From NCBI GenBank assembly GCA_017517135.1, contig JAFXAK010000003.1, forward strand, positions 56,754-120,753: a stretch of 64,000 bases of DNA, given 5' to 3'. Both the position numbers and the translations under genes were made by a program. Below, piece after piece: positions 25,348-32,356 of this stretch (positions are counted from its first letter, which is position 1; each line of letters starts with the position of its first letter). The DNA comes from Clostridia bacterium. GTDB taxonomy: Bacteria; Bacillota; Clostridia; Oscillospirales; Acutalibacteraceae. The notes beneath the pieces are model-generated. The model saw nothing but the letters and a program-made list of their open reading frames with translations. It did not search any database and was not told where the DNA came from.

Positions 25348-26466
25348 TTATTTTAGTGTGTTGACGGCGGATTGGATGGCGTTCTGGAGGATATCGGTGT
25401 TTATGTGGATGTAGCGTTGTGTGGTGGTTATTTTGGCGTGGCGCATTGCTTCCTGAATTATTGCAGGTGATATGTTTTTGTTTGCGAGAAGTGTTGCTGT
25501 TGTGTGGCGGCAGGAGTAGGGGCGAAGAGCGTTGTTGCAGTTTGTCCGCTTTATCATTTCGGAAAAGTACGAATAAAAGCTATCTCTTACATCAGGATAG
25601 AAGCGGTCTTTTGTTGAGCTTTGCAGGAGTGTTTCAATCAGCGGGATGATAATTTCGGGGATTACTATTGCTGTTTCTTTTCGCTTTTTGGTTTTTATGC
25701 CGCAGCCTGTTATCACTCGTTTTTGAATGTCTATCATTTCAGGTCTCAGACGCAGCAGTTCTCCCGGCATCATTCCTGTGTATATCATCAACAGGAAATA
25801 GCCCGTCGGGATGAAGCCGTTTGAATAATCCTCCCAGAGCTTCAGAATTTCCTTTTCAGTAAACGGTACTGTTTCGGTTTCGTTCAGCTCGGGCAGAACT
25901 ATGTACTTTGCAAGATTGACGGTGACGAGCTGCTCTGCGATTGCTCTTTCATACAGGATTGAGAGCAGGTCCCTCATATCCTTGGCGGGGTAGTAAGTTT
26001 CGACCTCAGTGTCAACAATGTTCTGCAGGTCGGCTATTCCTAAATCCTTTATGTTGAAATTAAAAATTCTTTCAAGCCGTCTTTTTGCCGTTCTGTAGTG
26101 TGTCTGTTTGGATTTTGAGAGCTTGACAAAAGAGGAGGTTTCATATACTGCCCAGATGTCCTGCAGAGAGCTTGTCTTTATCAGAGCGGGTTTGTTTTCT
26201 CTTAATATCGGGATATATTCGAGGGCTTCTTTCTTTGTTTTGAAGCCGCCTTTGCTTCTTCTGATAGCGTTCCCCTCAAGGGTGTAGCCTACAGTTATGA
26301 TTGCCGTCCATGTCTTGCCTCTTTTTTTTGCAGTACCTTGACCGTTTCCTCTTGATTTCGTTTTTTGCGGTTTGTCGGATGATGTTTGCCGACTTCCGCA
26401 GAACGGGCAAAATGAGGCTTTTTCGGGCAAAAAAGAGCTGCATTTTTTGCAGGTGTATTCTGTCAT
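25348..26466 (-). CDS. int: Tyrosine recombinase (prophage integrase) with N-terminal zinc ribbon
   Basis: A 372-residue integrase. The catalytic set is visible: Arg in TGMMPGELLRLRPEM, HxxR in YSCRHTTATLL, His in MRHAKITTTQ and Tyr in QRYIHI. A SAM-like core-binding domain precedes it (about residues 100-185), and an AP2-like arm-binding stretch (WTAIITVGYTLEGNAIRRSK) lies before that. The N-terminus adds a CxxC...CxxC zinc ribbon (C6, C9, C20, C23), an unusual extra. The start is the ATG at 26466 after GAAAGGA, not the longer in-frame start at 26505. Its 3' end faces attL. Confidence 0.93.
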   Translation of the reverse strand: MTEYTCKKCSSFLPEKASFCPFCGSRQTSSDKPQKTKSRGNGQGTAKKRGKTWTAIITVGYTLEGNAIRRSKGGFKTKKEALEYIPILRENKPALIKTSSLQDIWAVYETSSFVKLSKSKQTHYRTAKRRLERIFNFNIKDLGIADLQNIVDTEVETYYPAKDMRDLLSILYERAIAEQLVTVNLAKYIVLPELNETETVPFTEKEILKLWEDYSNGFIPTGYFLLMIYTGMMPGELLRLRPEMIDIQKRVITGCGIKTKKRKETAIVIPEIIIPLIETLLQSSTKDRFYPDVRDSFYSYFSEMIKRTNCNNALRPYSCRHTTATLLANKNISPAIIQEAMRHAKITTTQRYIHINTDILQNAIQSAVNTLK

Positions 26467-26491
26467 AAAAAACATCCTTTCGTAAAAAAAG

Positions 26492-26520
26492 TTGACTTTT
26501 ACCAAAGGATGACATATTAT
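26492..26520 (+). promoter_or_regulatory. Plus-strand promoter divergent from int
   Basis: TTGACT (26492-26497), 17 bases, TATTAT (26515-26520). It points away from int into a region with no good gene and a terminator 70 bases later. Confidence 0.6.
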
Positions 26521-26537
26521 ATATGTGCCATCCTTTG
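26503..26537. promoter_or_regulatory. Inverted repeat over the int control region
   Basis: CAAAGGATG (26503-26511) and CATCCTTTG (26529-26537) are perfect inverted arms covering the spacer, -10 box and start of the plus promoter. A third copy of the core (CATCCTTT, 26473-26480) overlaps the int ribosome site. A regulator binding here could set both int and the divergent transcript. Confidence 0.5.
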
Positions 26538-26618
26538 TGTACTTATATTTGTTGCTTTCTTATAGGTCAGGGGTGGTTCCTTTCGGTCCTCGATGGTGGT
26601 GCGTCGAGGGCTTTTTTT
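26527..26618 (+). ncRNA. Candidate small RNA of about 90 nt
   Basis: A consensus-like promoter (26492-26520) predicts a start near 26527. A hairpin CCTCGA (26588-26593) with TCGAGG (26604-26609) and CTTTTTTTG ends it near 26618. The only ORF across it lacks a ribosome site and would run through the terminator. Function unknown; it could also be a short attenuated leader. Confidence 0.4.
26588..26618 (+). terminator. Terminator of the candidate small RNA
   Basis: CCTCGA/TCGAGG stem with a 10-base loop, then C and seven T. On the opposite strand no T-run follows, so it acts on plus-strand transcripts only. Confidence 0.65.
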
Positions 26619-26652
26619 GTTATTAAATGCATCTTTGCGAAAAAGGTGCATG

Positions 26653-27402
26653 TTAATCGCAGCAAAATCTGCAAGGGGAGTGACCTCTATATTGTGCGAA
26701 TTCTACATTGAATATCCAATAGTCATATATGTATATATTACAATATTTGCAGCCGTAAATGTGATATTTGTTGGTGTTATCATCGGGAACTATTACGGTA
26801 GATTGTTCATAGAAAGCAATCTTTTTTTCATAGGAGTTTTTTAATTCATAGATCTCATTTTTTAATTCATAGATTTCGTCACGATATTTAAGAAGATTCT
26901 GATTTTTCGTGGCAAGATCCTGTTGCATCGTGGTAATTTTGTTTTCGTTTTTAGTAATAGTATCTTGCAGCGTGGTATTAATTTGAGCTTGATAAATGTT
27001 ACCGACTACTGAAGAAGCGAGCAACAGGGAGATAATGATGAGTGCGGCTGTTGTGCCTTTGCCTATATGCAGTTTTCTGAAAGAATGTTTTGTGTCATCT
27101 CCTCCGACAAATTCTGCTTCTACTTTGGGTATATCGGAAATTTCTGCAACAACAGTGTAGTCGCTTTCAGATGTATCTGTGTTTTCAGTGTTCTCTGTGT
27201 TTTGTATGTTGTCTGTTTTGATATCTTTTTTATTTGCTTTGTGTTCATCCCATTTTTTGCACAGAGCTTTTGCTGTTGCGTATGCGGCTCCTGACAGCAG
27301 TACGGTAGGGATAGCACCGAATTTCAGCCCGAATGGAATTATTATTGCATTGGGAATGCCGACTATAATAAAAAATGAGGATATCCAGATTAGTATTTTC
27401 AA
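26653..27402 (-). CDS. Phage membrane protein with coiled coil and Cys-rich C-terminus
   Basis: A 249-residue protein of unknown function. Two hydrophobic helices lie at the N-terminus (about residues 3-22 and 28-45). An acidic linker follows, then a third helix (TTAALIIISLLLASSVVGNI), a coiled coil (about residues 140-195, with repeat YELKNEIYELKN) and a C-terminal H...CKYC...CRFCC segment. The last part recalls a small Ada-like or competence-type metal-binding end (YHxxGCxYC...PCxxC). It lies between int and the repressor, where temperate phages often keep exclusion or defence genes; that role is inference. Confidence 0.6.
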   Translation of the reverse strand: MKILIWISSFFIIVGIPNAIIIPFGLKFGAIPTVLLSGAAYATAKALCKKWDEHKANKKDIKTDNIQNTENTENTDTSESDYTVVAEISDIPKVEAEFVGGDDTKHSFRKLHIGKGTTAALIIISLLLASSVVGNIYQAQINTTLQDTITKNENKITTMQQDLATKNQNLLKYRDEIYELKNEIYELKNSYEKKIAFYEQSTVIVPDDNTNKYHIYGCKYCNIYIYDYWIFNVEFAQYRGHSPCRFCCD

Positions 27403-27407
27403 TTTTA

Positions 27408-28373
27408 TCAGTCCTTTTTTGTTTCATTTGTGAGAGTATTTTGATTGTATGATTCCGGGATATCTCTGTATTGGTTATCACATTTTTCTATTCGATTATT
27501 TGTTAATATAAAGTTTCCATTTTCATCCATATCTAACTCGCCTATGAGATATACTCTTGTTCCCGGATCGTGCTCAATTAATCTCCATTTTGATTGAATG
27601 AAAGCCTTTGTTTGCATATTCAGATAGGCATTTCGTAATTTTGCATCAGATGTAAAAAGCACCAAATGGTGATTTTTTATATATACTGTTTTTTGGTTTA
27701 TTGTTGTTTCATAAATAGTAAAATAATCATCCATTATGTCAGTTTTGCTGAACTCGTGAAGAGGATAGGCAACAAAAAGAAACGAGCCGTAGGGAGCAGA
27801 ATATGCAAATCCGATTGTGCATACTGTTTTTCCTTTGTATTGCTCCCAATTTTCTTTTATTTTGTCTTCAAAACTTGCAAGTGAATAAAAGGTTAAGAGG
27901 CCTTTAGACCAGAAATTGTCAATGGAACGCTTAATATAAAAATTAAACCAATTTTTTTTGATAATTGCGGAGTACGCCCGACCTAAATTTTCATAAGTAT
28001 TAGATTCTATCATTGAAAAGGGAGAATCGGGAATGATTCCATTATAAGGTTCAAAGTCTTTCAGGTCGTTTGCTTCGAGGGATTTTTCCAGTTTTTTAAT
28101 ATAGTTATCGTGCTTTACTTTTTTGTTTTCGGGATCTATTTCGTGGATAAATCTATATATATAAAACAAAACAACTAAAGCAAGAATAAACGGAGTTGTT
28201 GTAATAAGCTCCCTGTAGCCTGATAACAGCCAGGATAGTTTTTCATTTTTGCTGAAGCTAAGGATAAAGAGAATTGTTCCGACAAAGAGCAATATTCGTA
28301 AGGAAAGTATTATATAGTGTTTTATTTTAGCTTTTCTCTTGGCTTTAAGATATTCCTCAACGGTCATAGCCAT
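27408..28373 (-). CDS. Two-helix membrane protein of unknown function
   Basis: A 321-residue protein. Two hydrophobic segments (YIILSLRILLFVGTILFIL and TPFILALVVLFYIYRF) lie in the first 90 residues. A cytoplasmic domain of about 230 residues follows, with no motif I recognise (features: PYNGIIPDSPFSMIESNTYE, KTVCTIGFAYSAPYGSFLF). It is 5 nt from the neighbouring membrane gene and 7 nt from the repressor gene, and all read the same way, so it is probably expressed in the lysogen. Lysogenic conversion, exclusion or defence is plausible but unproven. Confidence 0.6.
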   Translation of the reverse strand: MAMTVEEYLKAKRKAKIKHYIILSLRILLFVGTILFILSFSKNEKLSWLLSGYRELITTTPFILALVVLFYIYRFIHEIDPENKKVKHDNYIKKLEKSLEANDLKDFEPYNGIIPDSPFSMIESNTYENLGRAYSAIIKKNWFNFYIKRSIDNFWSKGLLTFYSLASFEDKIKENWEQYKGKTVCTIGFAYSAPYGSFLFVAYPLHEFSKTDIMDDYFTIYETTINQKTVYIKNHHLVLFTSDAKLRNAYLNMQTKAFIQSKWRLIEHDPGTRVYLIGELDMDENGNFILTNNRIEKCDNQYRDIPESYNQNTLTNETKKD

Positions 28374-28380
28374 TACCTCT

Positions 28381-29043
28381 TCACTTTATAATACTTGTAA
28401 ATGCAACGGCTTTGCCGAGGATACGGATGTTGTTGCATTGTTCTTCCATATATATCAAATCATCATATACAGGGTTACAGGGGCTTAATACTATTTTGTT
28501 TGGGAACTTATATACTTTTTTTAAGGTTGCTTCGTTGTCGATAAGGACAGCTGCTATCTCACCGTTCTCCACATCGGGCTGCTGACGTATGTATACTATA
28601 TCACCGTCAAATATGCGGGCAGTAATCATGCTGTCGCCTTTGCATCTAAGAGCGAAGTCTGCCGGTATATCTTTATCTAATTTAACAAAATCTTCTATAT
28701 TCTCCTCTGCCAGGATAGGCTCGCCGCAGGCGATGCTCCCGAGCAGGGGGATTTTTTTTGTTTGGGGTAGGGGGATGATATTATCGGCATATAATTCAGG
28801 TGATAATATATCAACCGGCATATCATCTGCCGCAGAAAACAACTGATGAAGTGTCATATTCATTCCACTTGCTAATTTGGTTAGAACGGGAATTGTCGGT
28901 GTTACAGGTAATTTTGTATTCGGATTAATTCCTTTTTCTAACATAGATATATAGCCATTGGAAAGATTACATTTTTGTGCAAATTGTCTTTGAGAAAGAT
29001 TGTTTCTTTCTCTGTATGAAATTAATAAATCTTTTAATGTCAA
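28381..29043 (-). CDS. CI/LexA-type phage repressor (XRE HTH plus S24 peptidase)
   Basis: A 220-residue repressor. The N-terminal helix-turn-helix is NLSQRQFAQKCNLSNGYISM (residues 15-34). The C-terminal S24 domain has the nucleophile Ser in CKGDSMITA and the general-base Lys in EATLKKVYKF. The likely self-cleavage site is in GSIACGEP, with Cys-Gly in place of Ala-Gly. DNA damage should therefore induce the prophage by RecA-aided cleavage. Translation starts at TTG (29043) after AGAAGGAG, from a perfect-consensus promoter. Confidence 0.92.
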   Translation of the reverse strand: MTLKDLLISYRERNNLSQRQFAQKCNLSNGYISMLEKGINPNTKLPVTPTIPVLTKLASGMNMTLHQLFSAADDMPVDILSPELYADNIIPLPQTKKIPLLGSIACGEPILAEENIEDFVKLDKDIPADFALRCKGDSMITARIFDGDIVYIRQQPDVENGEIAAVLIDNEATLKKVYKFPNKIVLSPCNPVYDDLIYMEEQCNNIRILGKAVAFTSIIK

Positions 29044-29075
29044 GGGAAAAACTCCTTCTTTTTGATGTCAAATTT

Positions 29076-29104
29076 ATTATACATATCAATAGCACCGTTG
29101 TCAA
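29076..29104 (-). promoter_or_regulatory. Repressor maintenance promoter (PRM-like)
   Basis: Minus-strand TTGACA (29099-29104), 17 bases, TATAAT (29076-29081). Perfect consensus; an operator starts 7 bases upstream of its -35 box. Confidence 0.8.
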
Positions 29105-29110
29105 GAAAAA

Positions 29111-29128
29111 TGTGTAATTTGTTAAACA
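29111..29128. promoter_or_regulatory. Operator 1
   Basis: TGTGTAATTTGTTAAACA, one of three copies of the pattern TGTKTAA-nnnn-TTAAACA. It lies between the repressor promoter and the early promoter, and is followed by TTTTGTTCAA, also repeated after operator 2. Confidence 0.65.
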
Positions 29129-29144
29129 ATTTTGTTCAAAGTAC

Positions 29145-29173
29145 TTGACAATGGAGTTTTTTGTGTGTATTAT
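29145..29173 (+). promoter_or_regulatory. Early lytic promoter (PR-like)
   Basis: TTGACA (29145-29150), 17 bases, TATTAT (29168-29173), driving the Cro-like gene and early operon. Confidence 0.8.
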
Positions 29174-29176
29174 TTG

Positions 29177-29194
29177 TGTGTAATCAATTAAACA
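29177..29194. promoter_or_regulatory. Operator 2
   Basis: TGTGTAATCAATTAAACA at the predicted start of the early promoter; one mismatch to operator 3. It is placed to block early transcription. Confidence 0.7.
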
Positions 29195-29217
29195 GTTTTG
29201 TACAAGGAGGTGTGATA

Positions 29218-29409
29218 ATGGGATACCGAATCAAAGAAATCAGAGAGGAAAGAAAAATGTCTCAGCAGGAGCTTGTCCGTAAAAGCGGGGTGAGCCGAGG
29301 TACTATTTCTGCACTTGAAAACGGTACTATGCGTGCAACTACAACCAAAACATTGGTTGCAATAGCGGATGCATTGGAAGTTACCGTTGATCAAATTTTT
29401 TTAACATAA
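29218..29409 (+). CDS. Cro-like XRE regulator
   Basis: A 63-residue single-domain helix-turn-helix protein (KMSQQELVRKSGVSRGTISA is the HTH, residues 14-33). The ATG at 29218 is preceded by AGGAGGTG, an excellent ribosome site; the longer in-frame start at 29161 would begin inside the promoter. It is divergent from the CI-like repressor and is first in the early operon, so it is the natural candidate for lytic control at the three shared operators. Confidence 0.88.
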   Translation: MGYRIKEIREERKMSQQELVRKSGVSRGTISALENGTMRATTTKTLVAIADALEVTVDQIFLT

Positions 29410-29410
29410 G

Positions 29411-29428
29411 TGTTTAATCAATTAAACA
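29411..29428. promoter_or_regulatory. Operator 3
   Basis: TGTTTAATCAATTAAACA, the most symmetrical copy (8-bp arms), directly after the Cro-like stop codon. Confidence 0.65.
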
Positions 29429-29457
29429 AAAAAACTAAAAAGTGAGGTGGTCCCGAT

Positions 29458-29652
29458 ATGGAACAGGTTAAGAAATTACAGCTCCCGCGCCGAAAGGACG
29501 GGAAGTGCGAAGAACACAAGAAGATACGGGTACGGGTTGACAACACTATGGATATTCAGCTCAAGGCTCTGTGCTTCGATACCGGCTTACCGATGGAGGT
29601 GCTGGCAGGGAAGCTGCTGAAATTTGCCCTTGAGAATTGTGAGGTGGTGTAA
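29458..29652 (+). CDS. Small ribbon-helix-helix-like protein
   Basis: A 64-residue protein. The order IRVRVD (strand), TMDIQLKALCFDTG (helix), PMEVLAGKLLKFAL (helix) fits a ribbon-helix-helix DNA-binding fold after a basic N-terminus (LPRRKDGK). Ribosome site GTGAGGTGG. It is probably a second early regulator; no close family is recognised. Confidence 0.6.
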   Translation: MEQVKKLQLPRRKDGKCEEHKKIRVRVDNTMDIQLKALCFDTGLPMEVLAGKLLKFALENCEVV

Positions 29653-29655
29653 AAA

Positions 29656-29886
29656 ATGAATGCTTACTATGAGCAGATAAAAAACAGCTCTGATACCTAT
29701 ATCAGACCTGAGCTTGCAGCAAGGGCTATCAATATAGCTCCGCAGGGGCTCAGGGTTCAGGCGAGAACAGCCCCCGATTTGCTCGGCTTTCCCGTTTCGG
29801 TGGTTGGCAACAGAGTGCTTATTCCCAGAAAGCCCTTTATAGCGTTTTTTGAGGGGACTGAGGACGAGGAAGGAGATGAGAAATAA
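29656..29886 (+). CDS. Excisionase-like small HTH protein
   Basis: A 76-residue protein with a likely winged-helix of the HTH_17/excisionase type: RPELAARAINIAPQGLRVQA, then GFPVSVVGNRVLIPRKPFIAF, which gives the wing. The acidic C-terminus ends the gene 3 nt from its neighbour. It could be the excisionase, since no other candidate is seen, or a general early DNA-binding protein. Confidence 0.5.
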   Translation: MNAYYEQIKNSSDTYIRPELAARAINIAPQGLRVQARTAPDLLGFPVSVVGNRVLIPRKPFIAFFEGTEDEEGDEK

Positions 29887-29888
29887 AT

Positions 29889-30092
29889 ATGGATTTATGG
29901 TTAGCTATCGTTATTATTTTTGAGGCACTTGTTGTAGGCTTTGTTCTCGGCTGGTTGGGTGTGCACGGTATTGCGGATAAGGTTAATTCTTTTATCTGTA
30001 GTGTAAAGATGTTTCTGGTTCAGAAGTGGCTGCAGGATTGCGGATATACGGTGCGTATTAATGAAGCTGAAGCAAAGGAGAATAAATTTTGA
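29889..30092 (+). CDS. Small membrane protein
   Basis: A 67-residue protein with one clear hydrophobic helix at residues 3-25 (LAIVIIFEALVVGFVLGWLG) and a basic, partly amphipathic C-terminus. It is translated in the early operon after a tight junction. Function unknown. Confidence 0.55.
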   Translation: MDLWLAIVIIFEALVVGFVLGWLGVHGIADKVNSFICSVKMFLVQKWLQDCGYTVRINEAEAKENKF

Positions 30093-30109
30093 TTAAGAAA
30101 AAAGGAAAA

Positions 30110-30171
30110 GACCGCAACGGAATAAGCGGTTCCGTTACGGTCGGGGATGAAGTGTTTTGCAAGTACTTCAT
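30110..30171 (+). repeat. Tandem hairpin module A
   Basis: Hairpin 1: GACCGCAACGGAA (30110-30122) with TTCCGTTACGGTC (30130-30142), one mismatch. Hairpin 2: ATGAAGT (30147-30153) with ACTTCAT (30165-30171). No T-run follows, so it is not a normal terminator. The hairpin 1 stem recurs at 31690-31717. Confidence 0.6.
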
Positions 30172-30213
30172 TCCTATTTTATCACACATTTTGGTAAAAA
30201 GGAAGTGTTTTTT

Positions 30214-30549
30214 TTGCAATATTTCTTAAAAGGTAAATTTCTTTTCATTGATTCACAGCGATATACGCACGCTGTGTTTATGGGGGACAGGCTATTGTTC
30301 CGAAGTAAATCGTATGAGCAGGCTGTTAAGGATTGCGAGCGGGTGAAGCTCGAGCGTATAAACTGGCTTAATAAACTCAAAGAGGCTCAGGTGAAGACGG
30401 TTACATGTATGCCCAAGGCCAGCGAAAAGGTGACGGCTACGGATGTTAAGAAGCTGTATCCCACCGATGCACTGCTGTATGCCGCTATTGAACGTCAGAA
30501 AAAGATTATCGATTCTATCAGGATTGAAGAATTGACGGTTAAGGAATGA
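30214..30549 (+). CDS. Phage early protein of unknown function
   Basis: A 111-residue protein starting at TTG (30214), eight bases after GGAAG. The longer in-frame start at 30157 would begin inside the second hairpin and is rejected. The N-terminus is beta-rich (FLFIDSQRYTHAVFMGDRLL) and the rest is helical, basic and charged, with LYPTDALLYAAIERQKKIIDS near the end. No motif recognised. Confidence 0.6.
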   Translation: MQYFLKGKFLFIDSQRYTHAVFMGDRLLFRSKSYEQAVKDCERVKLERINWLNKLKEAQVKTVTCMPKASEKVTATDVKKLYPTDALLYAAIERQKKIIDSIRIEELTVKE

Positions 30550-30563
30550 GAGGGGATTTATTT

Positions 30564-30908
30564 ATGAAAAATACATTAACTGATTTAAATAACTACTTAT
30601 TTGAAAGCATTGAACGCTTGCAGGATGATGAGCTTGATGCCGAAGCACTTGAAAAAGAAATTAAGAGAAGTGAAGCTGTTCAGAAGATAGCGAAAACTAT
30701 TATTGACAACGGCGCATTGGCAATTCAGGCGCAAAAAATGATGTACGACCAGGGCTTGGACAAAAATGTCGATATGCCTCTGCTGGGAATCACCGATTCT
30801 TGCCTCATCAAAGAAAATGCAGACCTTAAACAAACAGTAGAAAATCTGCAGGAAAGGGTGAAAAGATTTGAGCAGTGGAAAAAAAAGATATACTCAGGAG
30901 CTCTATGA
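30564..30908 (+). CDS. Phage early coiled-coil protein
   Basis: A 114-residue, mainly helical protein beginning MKNTLTDLNNYLFESIERLQ. The C-terminal helix (ENADLKQTVENLQERVKRFE) is a likely coiled coil. I chose the ATG at 30564 after GAGGGG; an in-frame ATG at 30546 overlaps the previous stop. It overlaps the HNH gene by 41 nt. Function unknown; small phage proteins of this shape often travel with HNH or recombination genes. Confidence 0.55.
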   Translation: MKNTLTDLNNYLFESIERLQDDELDAEALEKEIKRSEAVQKIAKTIIDNGALAIQAQKMMYDQGLDKNVDMPLLGITDSCLIKENADLKQTVENLQERVKRFEQWKKKIYSGAL

Positions 30909-31695
30909 GTTTGTCAAGGAAAATGTTGCAGGCCGTACTTCAAAAGAGCTTGCCGCTATGGTAAGTGAGCATTTCGGAATTGAAATGACTGAATCAAGAA
31001 TCAAAGCGTACAAAAGCAATTATAAGCTTAAAAGCGGCACGCCGAAAGGCACACCAAAAGGACAAGCAAGCGCACTTTATCCTCAACCTGTTATTGATTT
31101 TATAAAGGCCAACTATAAAGGAACCGGACATCAGAAGATGGCCGAGCTTGTCAATGAAAAATTCGGGACCGTATACACGAAGGAGCAGATTAAAAGTTTT
31201 TATCACAATCGCCATCTTAACAGTGGGCTTACAGGCAGATTTGAAAAGGGGCATATTCCTGCAAACAAGGGAACGCATCCGCCAACGGTAGGCAGAATGA
31301 GCGAAACGCAATTTAAGAAAGGACATTTGCCTCACAACACAAAGCCTATCGGGTATGAGCGCATTTCAAAAGACGGTTATATAGAGGTAAAAGTTAAGAT
31401 GCGACCGAGCGGGCCTGATTGTAATGATAATTTTGTTTCAAAGCATCGACTGGTGTGGGAACAGACATACGGGCCGATACCGGAAGGACAGAAAATAATG
31501 TTTCTTGACGGTGACAAACTCAATTGTGATATTACGAATCTTACCTTGGTATCAGAAGAGGAATTGCTTGAAGTCAACAGACAGAAACTTATCTGTAAAA
31601 ATGCAGATTTAACACAAACAGGACTTCTTATAGCAAAAGCTTGTATTGCAGGCAGGAAGCGAAAAAAAGTATTAAAACAAAAAAAAGAACCGTAA
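30868..31695 (+). CDS. HNH endonuclease with tandem N-terminal DNA-binding repeats
   Basis: A 275-residue nuclease with a TTG start. The HNH core is SKHRLVWEQTYGPIPEG, then FLDGDKLNCDITNLTLVS, with conserved His, Asn and Asn. The N-terminal half has two related HTH-like repeats: ELYEFVKENVAGRTSKELAA with IKAYKSNYKLKSG, and VIDFIKANYKGTGHQKMAEL with IKSFYHNRHLNSG. Each ends in a similar basic helix. This layout resembles NUMOD/HNH mobile endonucleases. It may be a free-standing homing enzyme or a phage DNA-processing enzyme; it is followed by a hairpin module like the one at 30110. Confidence 0.85.
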   Translation: MSSGKKRYTQELYEFVKENVAGRTSKELAAMVSEHFGIEMTESRIKAYKSNYKLKSGTPKGTPKGQASALYPQPVIDFIKANYKGTGHQKMAELVNEKFGTVYTKEQIKSFYHNRHLNSGLTGRFEKGHIPANKGTHPPTVGRMSETQFKKGHLPHNTKPIGYERISKDGYIEVKVKMRPSGPDCNDNFVSKHRLVWEQTYGPIPEGQKIMFLDGDKLNCDITNLTLVSEEELLEVNRQKLICKNADLTQTGLLIAKACIAGRKRKKVLKQKKEP

Positions 31696-31762
31696 CAGAA
31701 CAGCCATTCCGTTACGGCAAGCGGATATGTGATATCCGTCAGGTTGTATTTAAGATATCACA
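31690..31762 (+). repeat. Tandem hairpin module B with alternative pairing
   Basis: CCGTAACAGAA (31690-31700) pairs with TTCCGTTACGG (31707-31717), the same stem as in module A. Then CGGATAT (31722-31728) can pair with ATATCCG (31732-31738). Alternatively, TGTGATATC (31728-31736) can pair with GATATCACA (31754-31762). The last two are mutually exclusive, as in attenuators. Confidence 0.55.
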
Positions 31763-31804
31763 ATCCTTCAGCAAAATCTATACAAAAGAAAGGATTTTTA
31801 AAAA

Positions 31805-32356
31805 ATGACACATTGGAAGAAATTGACTAATCCGGATTATTTAGGAGCTTATGCTCTGGAGAAGGGGCAGAGGCTGACACTTACTATTAAATATATTCAG
31901 GAGGAAACGGTTGTAGGACCTGACGGGAAGAAGGAGAATTGTCCCGTTTGTCACTTTGCCGAAAAGGATGTAAAGCCGATGATCCTCAATGCTACGAACA
32001 TGAAAGCTATAACAGCACTTCTCGGTACTCCCTATATCGAGGAATGGGCGAACAGACAGATTACCGTTGCTGCAGAAAAGGTAAAGGCATTCGGTGAAAT
32101 AGTTGAGGCTCTGAGAGTGCAGAAGACTGTTGATAAGGGCGAGAAAATTCTGTGCGAGAAGTGCGGAAAGCCTATTCTGCCTACAACGAAAATGACCGCC
32201 GCTGAGGTGGCAAAATACACTAAATCCAACACCGGCACCGAAATGTGTCTTGACTGTGCGAGAGAATATGCAGCACAGAAAAAGAAGCAGCAGGAAGAAA
32301 CGGCGCAGAAAACAAATCAGGAAGTAAAGGAGAGCACAGAAGATGAAAACAACTAA
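31805..32356 (+). CDS. Phage zinc-ribbon protein of the recombination operon
   Basis: A 183-residue protein. The N-terminal domain begins THWKKLTNPDYLGAYALEKG and contains CPVCHF. The C-terminal part has a four-Cys zinc ribbon (CEKCGKPI ... MCLDCARE) and a charged tail. The same kind of protein is seen beside phage ATPase/nuclease recombination genes, but its biochemical role is not established. It overlaps the next gene by 14 nt, so it is made together with the ATPase. Confidence 0.6.
   Translation: MTHWKKLTNPDYLGAYALEKGQRLTLTIKYIQEETVVGPDGKKENCPVCHFAEKDVKPMILNATNMKAITALLGTPYIEEWANRQITVAAEKVKAFGEIVEALRVQKTVDKGEKILCEKCGKPILPTTKMTAAEVAKYTKSNTGTEMCLDCAREYAAQKKKQQEETAQKTNQEVKESTEDENN

Noticed and set aside
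26523-26711. Plus-strand ORF of about 62 codons beside int
   Set aside because: No ribosome site, and a strong terminator lies inside it; a short RNA fits better.
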